Assembly (NCBI RefSeq): GCF_027744825.2 | Contig: NC_071348.1 | Location: 20,431,563-20,495,562, forward strand | Reading direction: 5' to 3' | Origin: Synchiropus splendidus | Taxonomy: Eukaryota; Chordata; Actinopteri; Syngnathiformes; Callionymidae | Length of the DNA: 64,000 nt | Part shown: piece by piece, positions 35,105-48,172 of the stretch | Layout of the letters: each line of letters starts with the position of its first letter | How positions within the stretch are numbered: the stretch's first letter is position 1 | Notes under the pieces: generated by a model | What the model was told of the DNA's origin: nothing | Seen by the model: the letters and a program-made list of their open reading frames with translations, nothing else | The model's database searches: none | Position numbers and translations under genes: made by a program

Positions 35105-38100
35105 ATGTTGATAACTTTTGAAAAACACTTCAGACAGCTTAGATTTGATGTGCAACTACTAGAAAGACCCTTTCTGCTACAGTGGGAGGTTAAAATTTCA
35201 TGTTCTGAAGCTTCCCTGCAAAGTTATCGCACAATGCAGAAAACGCGTGTTAAGCCAGAGATAATGTGGGTTCCGGAGCGGCAAACGTAAAAATGTTGAT
35301 AAATTTGGAAAAACACTTCAGACAGCTTAGATTTAATGTGCAACGAATACAAAGACCCTTTCTGCTATAGTGGGATGTGAAAATTTCATGTTATGACGCT
35401 ATACTGCAAAGTTATGGCACAATGCAGAAAATGCGTTGACAGCCTGAGATAAGGTGGGTTCCGGAACGCCAAACATAAGAATGTTGATAACTTTGGAAAA
35501 ACACTTCAGACAGCTTAGATTTGATGTGCAACTACTAGAAAGACCCATTCTGCTATAGTGGGAGGTGAAAATTTCATGTTCTGACGCTATACTGCAAAGT
35601 TATGGGACAATGCAGAAAATGCGTTTTCAGCCTGTGATAAGGTCGATTCCGTAATGCCAAACATAAAAATGTTTATAACTTTGGAAAAACACTTCAGACA
35701 GCTTAGATTTGATGTGCAACTACTAGAAAGACCCTTTCTGCTATAATGGGATAAGAAAATTTCATGTTCTGAAGCTTCCCTGCAAAGTTATGGCACAATG
35801 CGTAAAACGCGTTTTCAGCCAGAGATAAGGTCGATTCCGGAACGCCAAACATAAAAATGTTGATAACTTTCGAAAAACCCATCAGACAGCTTAGATTTGA
35901 TGTGCAACTACTAGTAAGACCCTTTCTGCTATAGTGGGAGGTGAAAATTTCATGTTCTGAAGCTTCCCTGCAAAGTTATGGCACAGTGCAGAAAACGCGT
36001 TTTCAGCCTGAGATAAGGACGATTCCGGAACGCCAAACATAAAAATGTTGATAACTTTCGGAAAACACTTCAGACAGCTTAGATTTGATGTGCAACTACT
36101 AGAAAGACCCTTTCTGCTATAGTGGGAGGTGAACATTTCATGTTCTAAAGGTTCCCTGCAATATTATGGCACAATGCGTAAAACGCGTTTTCAGCCTGAG
36201 ATAAGGTCGATTCCGGAACGCCAAACATAAAAAATGTTGATAACTTTCGAAAAAGACTTCAGACAGCTTAGATTTGATGTGCAACTACTTGAAAGTCCCT
36301 CCTGCTATAGTGGGAGGTTAACATTTCATGTTCTGAAGCTTCCCTGCAAAGTTATGGCACAATGCAGAAAACGCGTTTTCAGCTTGAGATCAGGTGGGTT
36401 CCGGAACGCCAAACATAAAAATGTTGATAACTTTGGAAAAACACTTCAGACAGCTTAGCTCTGATGTGCAACTTCTAGAAAAACCCTTTCTGCTATAGTG
36501 GGATGTGAAAATTTCATGTTCTGAAGCTTCCCTGCAAAGTTATGGCACAATGCAGCAAACGCGTTTTCAGACTGAGATAAGGTGGGTTCCAGAACGCCAA
36601 ACAGAAAAAAGTAGATAACTTTGGAAAAACACTTCAGACAGCTTAGATTTGATGTGCAACTACTAGAAAGACCCTTTCTGCTATATTGGGAGGTGAAAAT
36701 TTCATGTTCTGAAGCTTCCCTGCAAAGTTATGGCACAATACAGAAAACGCGTTTTCAGCCTGAGATAAGGTCGATTCCGGAATGCCAAACATAAGAATGT
36801 TGATTACTTTGGAAAAACACTTCAGACAGCTTAGATTTGATGTGCAACTACTAGAAAGACCCTTTCTGCTATAGTGGGATGTGAAAATTTCATGTTCTGA
36901 CGCTATACTGCAAAGTTATGGCACAATGCAGAAAATGCGTTGACAGCCTGAGATAAGGTGGGTTCCGGAACGCCAAACATAAGAATGTTGATAACTTTGG
37001 AAAAACACTTCAGACAGCTTAGATTTGATGTGCAACTACTTGAAAGACCCATTCTGCTATAGTGGGAGGTGAAAATTTCATGTTCTGACGCTATACTGGA
37101 AAGTTATGGGACAATGCAGAAAATGCGTTTTCAGCCTGAGATAAGGTCGATTCCGGAATGCCAAACGTAAAAATGTTGATAACTTTGGAAAAACACTTCA
37201 GACAGCTTAGATTTGATGTGCAACTACTAGAAAGACCCATTCTGCTATAGTGGGAGGTGAAAATTTCATGTTCTGAAGATTCCCTGCAAAGTTATGGCAC
37301 AATGCAGAAAACGCGTACTCAGCCTGAGATAAGGTCGATTCCGTAATGCCAAACATAAAAATGTTTATAACTTTGGAAAAACACTTCAGACAGCTTAGAT
37401 TTGATGTGCAACTACTAGAAAGACAATTTCTGCTATAAAGGGATGTGAAAATGTCATGTTCTGAAGCTTCCCTGCAAAGTTAGGGCACAAGGCAGAATAA
37501 GCGTTTTCATCCTGAGATAAGGTGGGTTCCGGAATGCAAAACAAAAAATGTTGATAACTTTCGAAAAACCCATCAGACAGCTTAGATTTGATGTGCAACT
37601 ACTAGTAAGACCCTTTCTGCTATAGTGGGAGGTGAAAATTTCATGTTCTGAAGCTTCCCTGCAAAGTTATGGCACAGTGCAGAAAACGCGTTTTCAGCCT
37701 GAGATAAGGACGATTCCGGAACGCCAAACATAAAAATGTTGATAACTTTCGGAAAACACTTCAGACAGCTTAGATTTGATGTGCAACTACTAAAAAGACC
37801 CTTTCTGGTATAGTGGGACGTGAAAATTTCATGTTCTGAAGCTTCCCATGGAAAGTTATGGGACAATGCACAAAACGATTTTTCATCCTGAGATAAGGTG
37901 GGTTCCGGAACGCCAAACATAAAAATGTTGATAACATTCGAAAAAGACTTCAGACAGCTTAGATTTGATGTGCAACTACTTGAAAGACCCTTTCTGCTAT
38001 AGTGGGAGGTGAAAATTTCATGTTCTGAAGATTCCCTGCAAAGTTATGGCACAATGCAGAAAACGGGTACTCAGCCTGAGATAAGGTCGATTCCGTAATG

Positions 38101-38560
38101 CCAAACATAAAAATGTTTATAACTTTGGAAAAACACTTCAGACAGCTTAGATTTGATGTGCAACTACTAGAAAGACAATTTCTGCTATAAAGGGATGTGA
38201 AAATGTCATGTTCTGAAGCTTCCCTGCAAAGTTAGGGCACAAGGCAGAATAAGCGTTTTCAGCCTGAGATAAGGTGGGTTCCGGAATGCAAAACAAAAAA
38301 TGTTGATAACTTTCGAAAAACCCATCAGACAGCTTAGATTTGATGTGCAACTACTAGTAAGACCCTTTCTGCTATAGTGGGAGGTGAACATTTCATGTTC
38401 TAAAGGTTCCCTGCAATATTATGGCACAATGCGTAAAACGCGTTTTCAGCCTGAGATAAGGTCGATTCCGGAACGCCAAACATAAAAATGTTGATAACTT
38501 TCGAAAAAGACTTCAGACAGCTTAGATTTGATGTGCAACTACTTGAAAGACCCTCCTGCT
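35105..38560 (+). repeat. Mosaic of shuffled short duplications
   Basis: Several private words recur at different offsets. GACGCTATACTGCAAAG occurs near 35396, 35583, 36900 and 37087. CCCATCAGACAGCTTAG occurs near 35878, 37569 and 38321. AAAGGTTCCCTGCAATATT occurs near 36148 and 38403. A 415-bp stretch (37225-37640) repeats at 752 bp (37977-38392). The mixture of offsets means repeated exchanges in different registers, so no single higher-order unit can be defined. Confidence 0.75.
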
Positions 38561-38830
38561 ATAGTGGGAGGTGAACATTTCATGTTCTGAAGCTTCCCTG
38601 CAAAGTTATGGCACAATGCAGAAAACGCGTTTTCAGCTTGAGATAAGGTGGGTTCCGGAAAGCCAAACATAAAAATGTTGATAACTTTGGAAAAACACTT
38701 CAGACAGCTTAGATTTGATGTGCAACTACTTGAAAGACCCTCCTGCTATAGTGGGACCTGAAAATTTCATGTTCTGAAGCTTCCCTGCAAAGTTATGGCA
38801 CAATGCAGAAAACGCGTTTTCAGCTTGTGA

Positions 38831-40990
38831 TAACGTGGGTTCCGGAACGCCAAACATAAAAATGTTGATAGCTTTCGAAAAACACTTCAGACAGCTTAGA
38901 TTTGATGTGCAACTACTAGAAAGACCCTTTCTGCTATAGTGGGACCTGAAAATTTCATGTTCTGAAGCTTCCCAGCAAAGTTATGGCATAATGCCGAAAA
39001 CGCGTTTTCAGCCTGAGATAAGGTGGGTTCCGGAACGCCAAACATAAAAATGTTGATAACTTTGGAAAAACACTTCAGACAGCTTAGATTTGATGTGCAA
39101 CTACTAGAAAGACCCTTTCTGCTATAGTGGGAGGTCAAAATTTCATGTTCTGAAGCTTCCCATGGAAAGTTATGGGACAATGCAGAAAACGATTTTTCAT
39201 CCTGAGATAAGGTCGATTACGGAACGCCAAACATAAAAATGTTGATAACTTTCGAAAAACACTTCAGACAGCTTAGATTTGATGTGCAACTACTAGAAAG
39301 ACCCTTTCTGCTATCATGGGACCTGAAAATTTCATGTTCTGAAGCTTCCCTGCAAAGTTATTTCACAATGCAGAAAACGCGTTTTCAGCTTGTGATAACG
39401 TGGGTTCCGGAACGCCAAACATAAAAATGTTGATAACTTTCGAAAAACACTTCAGACAGCTTAGATTTGATGTGCAACTACTAGAAAGACCCTTTGTGCT
39501 ATAGTGGGAGGTCAAAATTTCATGTTCTGAAGCTTCCCATGGAAAGTTATGGGACAATGCAGAAAACGATTTTTCATCCTGAGATAAGGTCGATTACGGA
39601 ACGCGAAACATAAAAATGTTCATAACTTTCGAAAAACACTTCAGACAGCTTAGATTTGATGTGCAACTACTGGAAAGACCCTTTCTGGTATAGTGGGACG
39701 TGAAAATTTCATGTTCTGAAGCTTCCCTGCAAAGTTACGGCACAATGCAGAAAACGCGTTTTCAGCTTGAGATAAGGTGGGTTCCGGAAAGCCAAACATA
39801 AAAATGTTGATAACTTTGGAAAAACACTTCAGACAGCTTAGATTTGATGTGCAACTACTTGAAAGACCCTCCTGCTATAGTGGGACCTGAAAATTTCATG
39901 TTCTGAAGCTTCCCTGCAAAGTTATGGCACAATGCAGAAAACGCGTTTTCAGCTTGTGATAACGTGGGTTCCGGAACGCCAAACATAAAAATGTTGATAG
40001 CTTTCGAAAAACACTTCAGACAGCTTAGATTTGATGTGCAACTACTAGAAAGACCCTTTCTGCTATAGTGGGACCTGAAAATTTCATGTTCTGAAGCTTC
40101 CCATGGAAAGTTATGGGATAATGCAGAAAACGATTTTTCATCCTGAGATAAGGTCGATTACGGAACGCCAAACATAAAAATGTTGATAACTTTCGAAAAA
40201 CACTTCAGACAGCTTAGATTTGATGTGCAACTACTAGAAAGACCCTTTCTGCTATCATGGGACCTGAAAATTTCATGTTCTGAAGCTTCCCTGCAAAGTT
40301 ATTTCACAATGCAGAAAACGCGTTTTCAGCTTGTGATAACGTGGGTTCCGGAACGCCAAACATAAAAATGTTGATAACTTTCGAAAAACACTTTAGACTG
40401 CTTAGATTTGATGTGCAAATACTAGAAATACCCTTTCTGCTACAGTGGGACGTGAAAATTTCATGTTCTGAAGCTTCCCTGCAAAGTTATGGGACAATGC
40501 ACAAAACGATTTTTCATCCTGAGATAAGGTCGATTCCGAAACGCCAAACATTAAAATGTTGATAACTTTGGAACAACACTTCTGACAGCTTAGATTTAAT
40601 GTGCAACTACTAGAAAGACCCTTTCTGGTATAGTGGGACGTGAAAATTTCATGTTCTGAAGCTTCCCTGCAAAGTTATGGCACAATCCGTAAAACGAGTT
40701 TTCATCCTGAAATAAGGTCGATTCCGGAACGCCAAACATAAAAATGTTGATAACTTTCGAAAAACACTTCAGACAGCTTAGATTTGATGTGCAACTACTA
40801 GAAAGACCCTTTGTGCTATAGTGGGAGGTCAAAATTTCATGTTCTGAAGCTTCCCATGGAAAGTTATGGGACAATGCAGAAAACGATTTTTCATCCTGAG
40901 ATAAGGTCGATTACGGAACGCGAAACATAAAAATGTTCATAACTTTCGAAAAACACTTCAGACAGCTTAGATTTGAAGTGCAACTACTGG
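38831..40990 (+). repeat. Mosaic 5-mer and 6-mer duplications
   Basis: The stretch with GTGATAACGTGGGTTCC and TTGATAGCTTTCG at 38828 recurs at 1129 bp (6 monomers plus 1), whereas the CTATCATGGGACCTG monomer at 39239-39424 recurs at 941 bp (5 monomers plus 1, 40180-40365). One monomer separates the two registers, so a monomer was lost or gained during or after duplication. Confidence 0.75.
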
Positions 40991-41291
40991 AAAGACCCTT
41001 TCTGGTATAGTGGGACGTGAAAATTTCATGTTCTGAAGCTTCCCTGCAAAGTTACGGCACAATGCAGAAAACGCATTTTCAGCTTGTGATAAGGTGGGTT
41101 CCAGAACGCCAAACATAAAAATGTTGCTAACTTTCGAAAAACACTTCAGACAGCTTAGATTTGATGTGCAACTACTAGAAAGACCCTTTCTGCTATAGTG
41201 GGAGGTTAAAATTTCATGTTCGAAAGCTTCAATGCAAAGTTATGGCACAATGCAGACAACGCGTTTTCAGCCTGAGATAAGGTCGATTCTG

Positions 41292-44200
41292 GAACGCCAA
41301 ACATAAAAATGTTGATAACTTTGGAAAAACACTTCAGACAGCTTAGATTTGATGTGCAACTACTAGAAAGACCCTTTCTGCTATAGTGGCACGTGAAAAT
41401 TTCATGTTCTGAAGCTTCCCTGCAAAATTATGGCACAATGCAGAAAACGCGTTTTCAGCTTGAGATAAGGTGGGTTCCGGAACGCCAAACATAAAAATGT
41501 TGAAAACTTTCGAAAAACACTTCAGACAGCTTAGATTTGATGTGCAAATACTAGAAAGACCCTTTCTGCTATAGTGGGACGTGAAAATTTCATGTTCTGA
41601 AGCTTCCCTGCAAAGTTATGGGACAATGCGGAAAACGATTTTTCATTCTGAGATAAGGTCGATTCCGGAACGCCAAACATAAAAATGTTGATAACTTTGG
41701 AAAAACACTTTAGACAGCTTAGATTTGATGTGCAACTACTAGAAATACCCTTTCTGCTCTAGTGGGACGTGAAAATTTCATGTTCTGAAGCTTACCTGAG
41801 AAGTTATGGCACAATGCAGAAAACGCGTTTTCAGCCTGAGATAAGGTGGGTTCCGGAACGCCAAGCGTAAAAATGAAGATAACTTTGGAACAACACTTCA
41901 GACAGCTGAGATTTGATGTGCAAATACTAGAAAGAGCCTTTCTGCTATAGTGGGAGGTGAAAATTTCATATTCTGAAGCTTCCCTGCAAAGTTATGGCAC
42001 AATGCAGAAATCGAGTTTTCAGCCTGAGATAAGGTGGGTTCCGAAACGCCAAACGTAAAAATGTTGATAACTTTGGAACAACACTTCAGACAGCTTAGAT
42101 TTGATTTGCAACTACTAGAAAGACCCTTTCTGCTATAGTGGGAGGTGAACATTTCATGTTCTGAAGCTTCCCTGATAAGTTATGGCACAATGCGTAAAAC
42201 GCGTTTTCAGCCTGAGATAAGGTCGATTCCGAAACGCCAAACATAAAAATGTTGATAACTTTGGAAAAACACTTCAGACAGCTTAAATTTGATGTGCAAC
42301 TACTGGAAAGACCCTTTCTGCTAAAGTGGGAGGTGAACATTTCATGTTCTGAAGCTTCCCTGGAAAGTTATGGGACAATGCAGAAAACGATTTTTCATTC
42401 TGAGATAAGGTCGATTCCGGAACGCCAAACATAAAAATGTTTAAAACTTTGGAAAAACACTTCAGACAGCTTAGATTTGACGTGCAACTACTACAAAGAC
42501 CATTTCTGCTATTGTGGTAGTTGAAACTTTCATGTTCTGAAGCTTCCGTGCAAAGTTACGGCACAATGCAGAAAACGCATTTTCAGCCTGAGATATGGTC
42601 GATTCCGGAACGCCAAACATAAAAATGTTGATAACTTTGGAAAAACACTTCAGACAGATTAGATTTGATGTGTAACTACTAGAAAGACCCTTTCTGCTAT
42701 AGTCACATGTGAATATTTCATGTTCTGAAGCTTCCCTGCAAAGTTATGGCACAATGCAGAAAATGCGTTTTCAGCCTCAGATAAGGTGGGTTCCAGAACG
42801 CCAAACATAAAATTGTTGATAAGTTTGGAAAATCACTTCAGACTTCTTAGATTTGATGAGCCATTACTAGAAAGACCCTTTCTGCTATAGTGGGAGGTGA
42901 AAATTTCATGTTCTGAAGCTTTATGCAGAGTTATGGCACAATGCGTAAAACGCTTTTTCAGCCTGAGATAAGGTGGGTTCCCGAACGCCAAACATAAAAA
43001 TGTTGAAAACTTTGGAAAAACACTTCAGACAGCTTAGATTTGATGTGCAACTCCTAGAAAGACCCTTTCTGCTCTAGTGGGCCGTGAAAATTTCATGTTC
43101 TAAAGCTTCCCTGCAAAGTTATGGCACAATGCAGAAAACGCTTTTTCAGCCTGAGAAAAGGTCGATTCCGGAACGCCAAACATAAGAATGTTGATAACTT
43201 TGGAAAAACACTTCAAACAGCTTAGATTTGATGTGCAACTACTAGAAAGACCCTTTCTGCTATAGTGGGAGCTGAAAATTTCATGTTCTGAAGCTTCCCT
43301 GCAAAGTTATGGCACAATGCAGAAAACGCGTTTTCTGCCTGAGATAAGGTGGGTTCCGGAACGCCAAACATAAAAATGTTGATAACTTTGGAAAAACACT
43401 TCAGACAGCTTAGATATGATGTGCAACTACTAGAAAGAGCCATTCTGCTACAGTGGGTGGTTAAAATTTCATGTTCTGAAGCTTCCCTGCAAAGTTGTGG
43501 CACAATGCAGAAATCGCGTTTTCAGCCTGAGACAAGGTGGGTTCCGGAACGCCAAACACAAAAATGTTGATATCTTTGGAAAAACACTTCAGACAGCTTA
43601 GATTTGATGTGCAACGATCACAAAGTCCCTGTCTGTTATAGTGGGAGTTGAAAATTTCATGTTCTGAAGCTTCCCTGCAAAGTTATGGCACAAAGCAGAA
43701 AACGCGTTTTCAGCCTGAGATAAGGTGGGTTCCGGAACGCCAAACACAAAAATGTTGATATCTTTGGAAAAACACTTCAGACAGCTTAGATTTGATGTGC
43801 AACTACGAGAAAGACCCTTTCTGCGATAGTGGGAGGTGAACATTTCATGTTCTGAAGCTTCCCTGAGAAGTTATGGCACAATGCAGAAAACGCGTTTTCA
43901 GCCTGAGATAAGGTGGGTTCCGGAACGCCAAACGTAAAAATGTTGATAACTTTCGAAAAACACTTCAGACAGATTGGATTTGATGTGCAACTATTAGAAG
44001 GACCCTGTTTGTCATAGTGGGAGCCGAAAATTTCATGTTCTGATGCTTCCCTGCAAAGTTAAGGAACAATGCAGAAAACGCGTTTTCAGCCTGAGATAAG
44101 GTGGATTCAGGAACGCCAAACTTAAAAATGTTGATAACTTTGGAAAAACACTTCAGACAGCTTAGATTTAATGTGCAACGACTAGAAAGACCCTTTCTGC

Positions 44201-44486
44201 TACAGTGGGAGGTTAAAATTTCATGTTCTGAAGCTTCCCTGCAAAGTTATGGCACAAAGCAGAAAACGCGTTTTCAGCCCGAGATAATGTGGGTTCCGGA
44301 GCGGCAAACGTAAAAATGTTGATAACTTTGGAAAAACACTTCAGACAGCTTAGATTTAATGTCCAACGACTAGAAAGACCCTTTCTGCTATAGTGGGAGG
44401 TGAAAATTTCATGTTCTGAAGCTTCCCTGCAAAGTTATGGCACAATGCAGAAAACGCGTTTTCAGCCTGAGATAAGGTGGGTTCCA
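41292..44486 (+). repeat. Higher-order unit, 17-mer of 3195 bp, copy 1
   Basis: Repeats tandemly at 3195 bp (17 x 188 minus 1). Diagnostic variants include GGCACGTGAAAATTTC near 41388, AAGCGTAAAAATGAAGATAAC near 41864, CTAAAGTGGGAGG near 42322, GACTTCTTAG and ATGAGCCATTACTAG near 42842, GCTTTATGCAGAG near 42918, and AACGATCACAAAGTCCC near 43614. I saw no mismatch between copies in the parts compared, including all translated monomers. Confidence 0.93.
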
Positions 44487-47400
44487 GAACGCCAAACATA
44501 AAAATGTTGATAACTTTGGAAAAACACTTCAGACAGCTTAGATTTGATGTGCAACTACTAGAAAGACCCTTTCTGCTATAGTGGCACGTGAAAATTTCAT
44601 GTTCTGAAGCTTCCCTGCAAAATTATGGCACAATGCAGAAAACGCGTTTTCAGCTTGAGATAAGGTGGGTTCCGGAACGCCAAACATAAAAATGTTGAAA
44701 ACTTTCGAAAAACACTTCAGACAGCTTAGATTTGATGTGCAAATACTAGAAAGACCCTTTCTGCTATAGTGGGACGTGAAAATTTCATGTTCTGAAGCTT
44801 CCCTGCAAAGTTATGGGACAATGCGGAAAACGATTTTTCATTCTGAGATAAGGTCGATTCCGGAACGCCAAACATAAAAATGTTGATAACTTTGGAAAAA
44901 CACTTTAGACAGCTTAGATTTGATGTGCAACTACTAGAAATACCCTTTCTGCTCTAGTGGGACGTGAAAATTTCATGTTCTGAAGCTTACCTGAGAAGTT
45001 ATGGCACAATGCAGAAAACGCGTTTTCAGCCTGAGATAAGGTGGGTTCCGGAACGCCAAGCGTAAAAATGAAGATAACTTTGGAACAACACTTCAGACAG
45101 CTGAGATTTGATGTGCAAATACTAGAAAGAGCCTTTCTGCTATAGTGGGAGGTGAAAATTTCATATTCTGAAGCTTCCCTGCAAAGTTATGGCACAATGC
45201 AGAAATCGAGTTTTCAGCCTGAGATAAGGTGGGTTCCGAAACGCCAAACGTAAAAATGTTGATAACTTTGGAACAACACTTCAGACAGCTTAGATTTGAT
45301 TTGCAACTACTAGAAAGACCCTTTCTGCTATAGTGGGAGGTGAACATTTCATGTTCTGAAGCTTCCCTGATAAGTTATGGCACAATGCGTAAAACGCGTT
45401 TTCAGCCTGAGATAAGGTCGATTCCGAAACGCCAAACATAAAAATGTTGATAACTTTGGAAAAACACTTCAGACAGCTTAAATTTGATGTGCAACTACTG
45501 GAAAGACCCTTTCTGCTAAAGTGGGAGGTGAACATTTCATGTTCTGAAGCTTCCCTGGAAAGTTATGGGACAATGCAGAAAACGATTTTTCATTCTGAGA
45601 TAAGGTCGATTCCGGAACGCCAAACATAAAAATGTTTAAAACTTTGGAAAAACACTTCAGACAGCTTAGATTTGACGTGCAACTACTACAAAGACCATTT
45701 CTGCTATTGTGGTAGTTGAAACTTTCATGTTCTGAAGCTTCCGTGCAAAGTTACGGCACAATGCAGAAAACGCATTTTCAGCCTGAGATATGGTCGATTC
45801 CGGAACGCCAAACATAAAAATGTTGATAACTTTGGAAAAACACTTCAGACAGATTAGATTTGATGTGTAACTACTAGAAAGACCCTTTCTGCTATAGTCA
45901 CATGTGAATATTTCATGTTCTGAAGCTTCCCTGCAAAGTTATGGCACAATGCAGAAAATGCGTTTTCAGCCTCAGATAAGGTGGGTTCCAGAACGCCAAA
46001 CATAAAATTGTTGATAAGTTTGGAAAATCACTTCAGACTTCTTAGATTTGATGAGCCATTACTAGAAAGACCCTTTCTGCTATAGTGGGAGGTGAAAATT
46101 TCATGTTCTGAAGCTTTATGCAGAGTTATGGCACAATGCGTAAAACGCTTTTTCAGCCTGAGATAAGGTGGGTTCCCGAACGCCAAACATAAAAATGTTG
46201 AAAACTTTGGAAAAACACTTCAGACAGCTTAGATTTGATGTGCAACTCCTAGAAAGACCCTTTCTGCTCTAGTGGGCCGTGAAAATTTCATGTTCTAAAG
46301 CTTCCCTGCAAAGTTATGGCACAATGCAGAAAACGCTTTTTCAGCCTGAGAAAAGGTCGATTCCGGAACGCCAAACATAAGAATGTTGATAACTTTGGAA
46401 AAACACTTCAAACAGCTTAGATTTGATGTGCAACTACTAGAAAGACCCTTTCTGCTATAGTGGGAGCTGAAAATTTCATGTTCTGAAGCTTCCCTGCAAA
46501 GTTATGGCACAATGCAGAAAACGCGTTTTCTGCCTGAGATAAGGTGGGTTCCGGAACGCCAAACATAAAAATGTTGATAACTTTGGAAAAACACTTCAGA
46601 CAGCTTAGATATGATGTGCAACTACTAGAAAGAGCCATTCTGCTACAGTGGGTGGTTAAAATTTCATGTTCTGAAGCTTCCCTGCAAAGTTGTGGCACAA
46701 TGCAGAAATCGCGTTTTCAGCCTGAGACAAGGTGGGTTCCGGAACGCCAAACACAAAAATGTTGATATCTTTGGAAAAACACTTCAGACAGCTTAGATTT
46801 GATGTGCAACGATCACAAAGTCCCTGTCTGTTATAGTGGGAGTTGAAAATTTCATGTTCTGAAGCTTCCCTGCAAAGTTATGGCACAAAGCAGAAAACGC
46901 GTTTTCAGCCTGAGATAAGGTGGGTTCCGGAACGCCAAACACAAAAATGTTGATATCTTTGGAAAAACACTTCAGACAGCTTAGATTTGATGTGCAACTA
47001 CGAGAAAGACCCTTTCTGCGATAGTGGGAGGTGAACATTTCATGTTCTGAAGCTTCCCTGAGAAGTTATGGCACAATGCAGAAAACGCGTTTTCAGCCTG
47101 AGATAAGGTGGGTTCCGGAACGCCAAACGTAAAAATGTTGATAACTTTCGAAAAACACTTCAGACAGATTGGATTTGATGTGCAACTATTAGAAGGACCC
47201 TGTTTGTCATAGTGGGAGCCGAAAATTTCATGTTCTGATGCTTCCCTGCAAAGTTAAGGAACAATGCAGAAAACGCGTTTTCAGCCTGAGATAAGGTGGA
47301 TTCAGGAACGCCAAACTTAAAAATGTTGATAACTTTGGAAAAACACTTCAGACAGCTTAGATTTAATGTGCAACGACTAGAAAGACCCTTTCTGCTACAG

Positions 47401-47681
47401 TGGGAGGTTAAAATTTCATGTTCTGAAGCTTCCCTGCAAAGTTATGGCACAAAGCAGAAAACGCGTTTTCAGCCCGAGATAATGTGGGTTCCGGAGCGGC
47501 AAACGTAAAAATGTTGATAACTTTGGAAAAACACTTCAGACAGCTTAGATTTAATGTCCAACGACTAGAAAGACCCTTTCTGCTATAGTGGGAGGTGAAA
47601 ATTTCATGTTCTGAAGCTTCCCTGCAAAGTTATGGCACAATGCAGAAAACGCGTTTTCAGCCTGAGATAAGGTGGGTTCCA
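44487..47681 (+). repeat. Higher-order unit, 17-mer of 3195 bp, copy 2
   Basis: Second copy with the same diagnostic words (ATGAGCCATTACTAG near 46050, AACGATCACAAAGTCCC near 46809). Similarity ends near 47735, where GATGTACAACGACTAG replaces GATGTGCAACTACTAG. This is the most homogeneous and probably youngest large duplication in the window, or an assembly duplication. Confidence 0.93.
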
Positions 47682-48111
47682 GAACGCCAAACATAAAAAT
47701 GTTGATAACTTTGGAAAAACACTTCAGACAGCTTAGATTTGATGTACAACGACTAGAAAGACCCTTTCTGCTATAGTGGGATGTTTAAATGTCATGTTCT
47801 GAAGCCTCCCTGCAAAGTTATGGCACAATGCAGAAAACGCGTTTTCAGCCCGAGAAAAGTTCGTTTCCGGAACACCAACCTAAAAAATGTTGATAGCTTT
47901 CGAAAAACACTTCAGACAACTTAGATTTGATGTGCAACTACTAGTAAGACCCTGTCTGTTTTAGTGGGAGTTGAAAATTTCATGTTCTGAAGCTTCCCTG
48001 CAAAGTTATGGCACAATGCAGAAAACGCGTTTTCAGCCTGAGATAAGGTGGGTTCCGGAACGCCAAACATAAAAATGTTGATAACTTTGGAAAAACATTT
48101 CAGACAGCTTA

Positions 48112-48141
48112 GATTTGATGTGCAACTACATCAAATCATCA
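48112..48141 (+). other. Monomer with a 12-bp fold-back (inverted templated) insertion
   Basis: One monomer is 200 bp and not 188 bp because of an extra ATCAAATCATCA at 48130-48141. Together with the two bases before it, the insert makes ACATCAAATC (48128-48137), the exact reverse complement of GATTTGATGT just upstream (48112-48121), separated by GCAACT. The result is a new perfect 10-bp hairpin stem with a 6-base loop, the hallmark of a template-switch mutation. Confidence 0.85.
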
Positions 48142-48172
48142 AAGAAAGACCCTTTCTGCTACAGTGGGAGGT

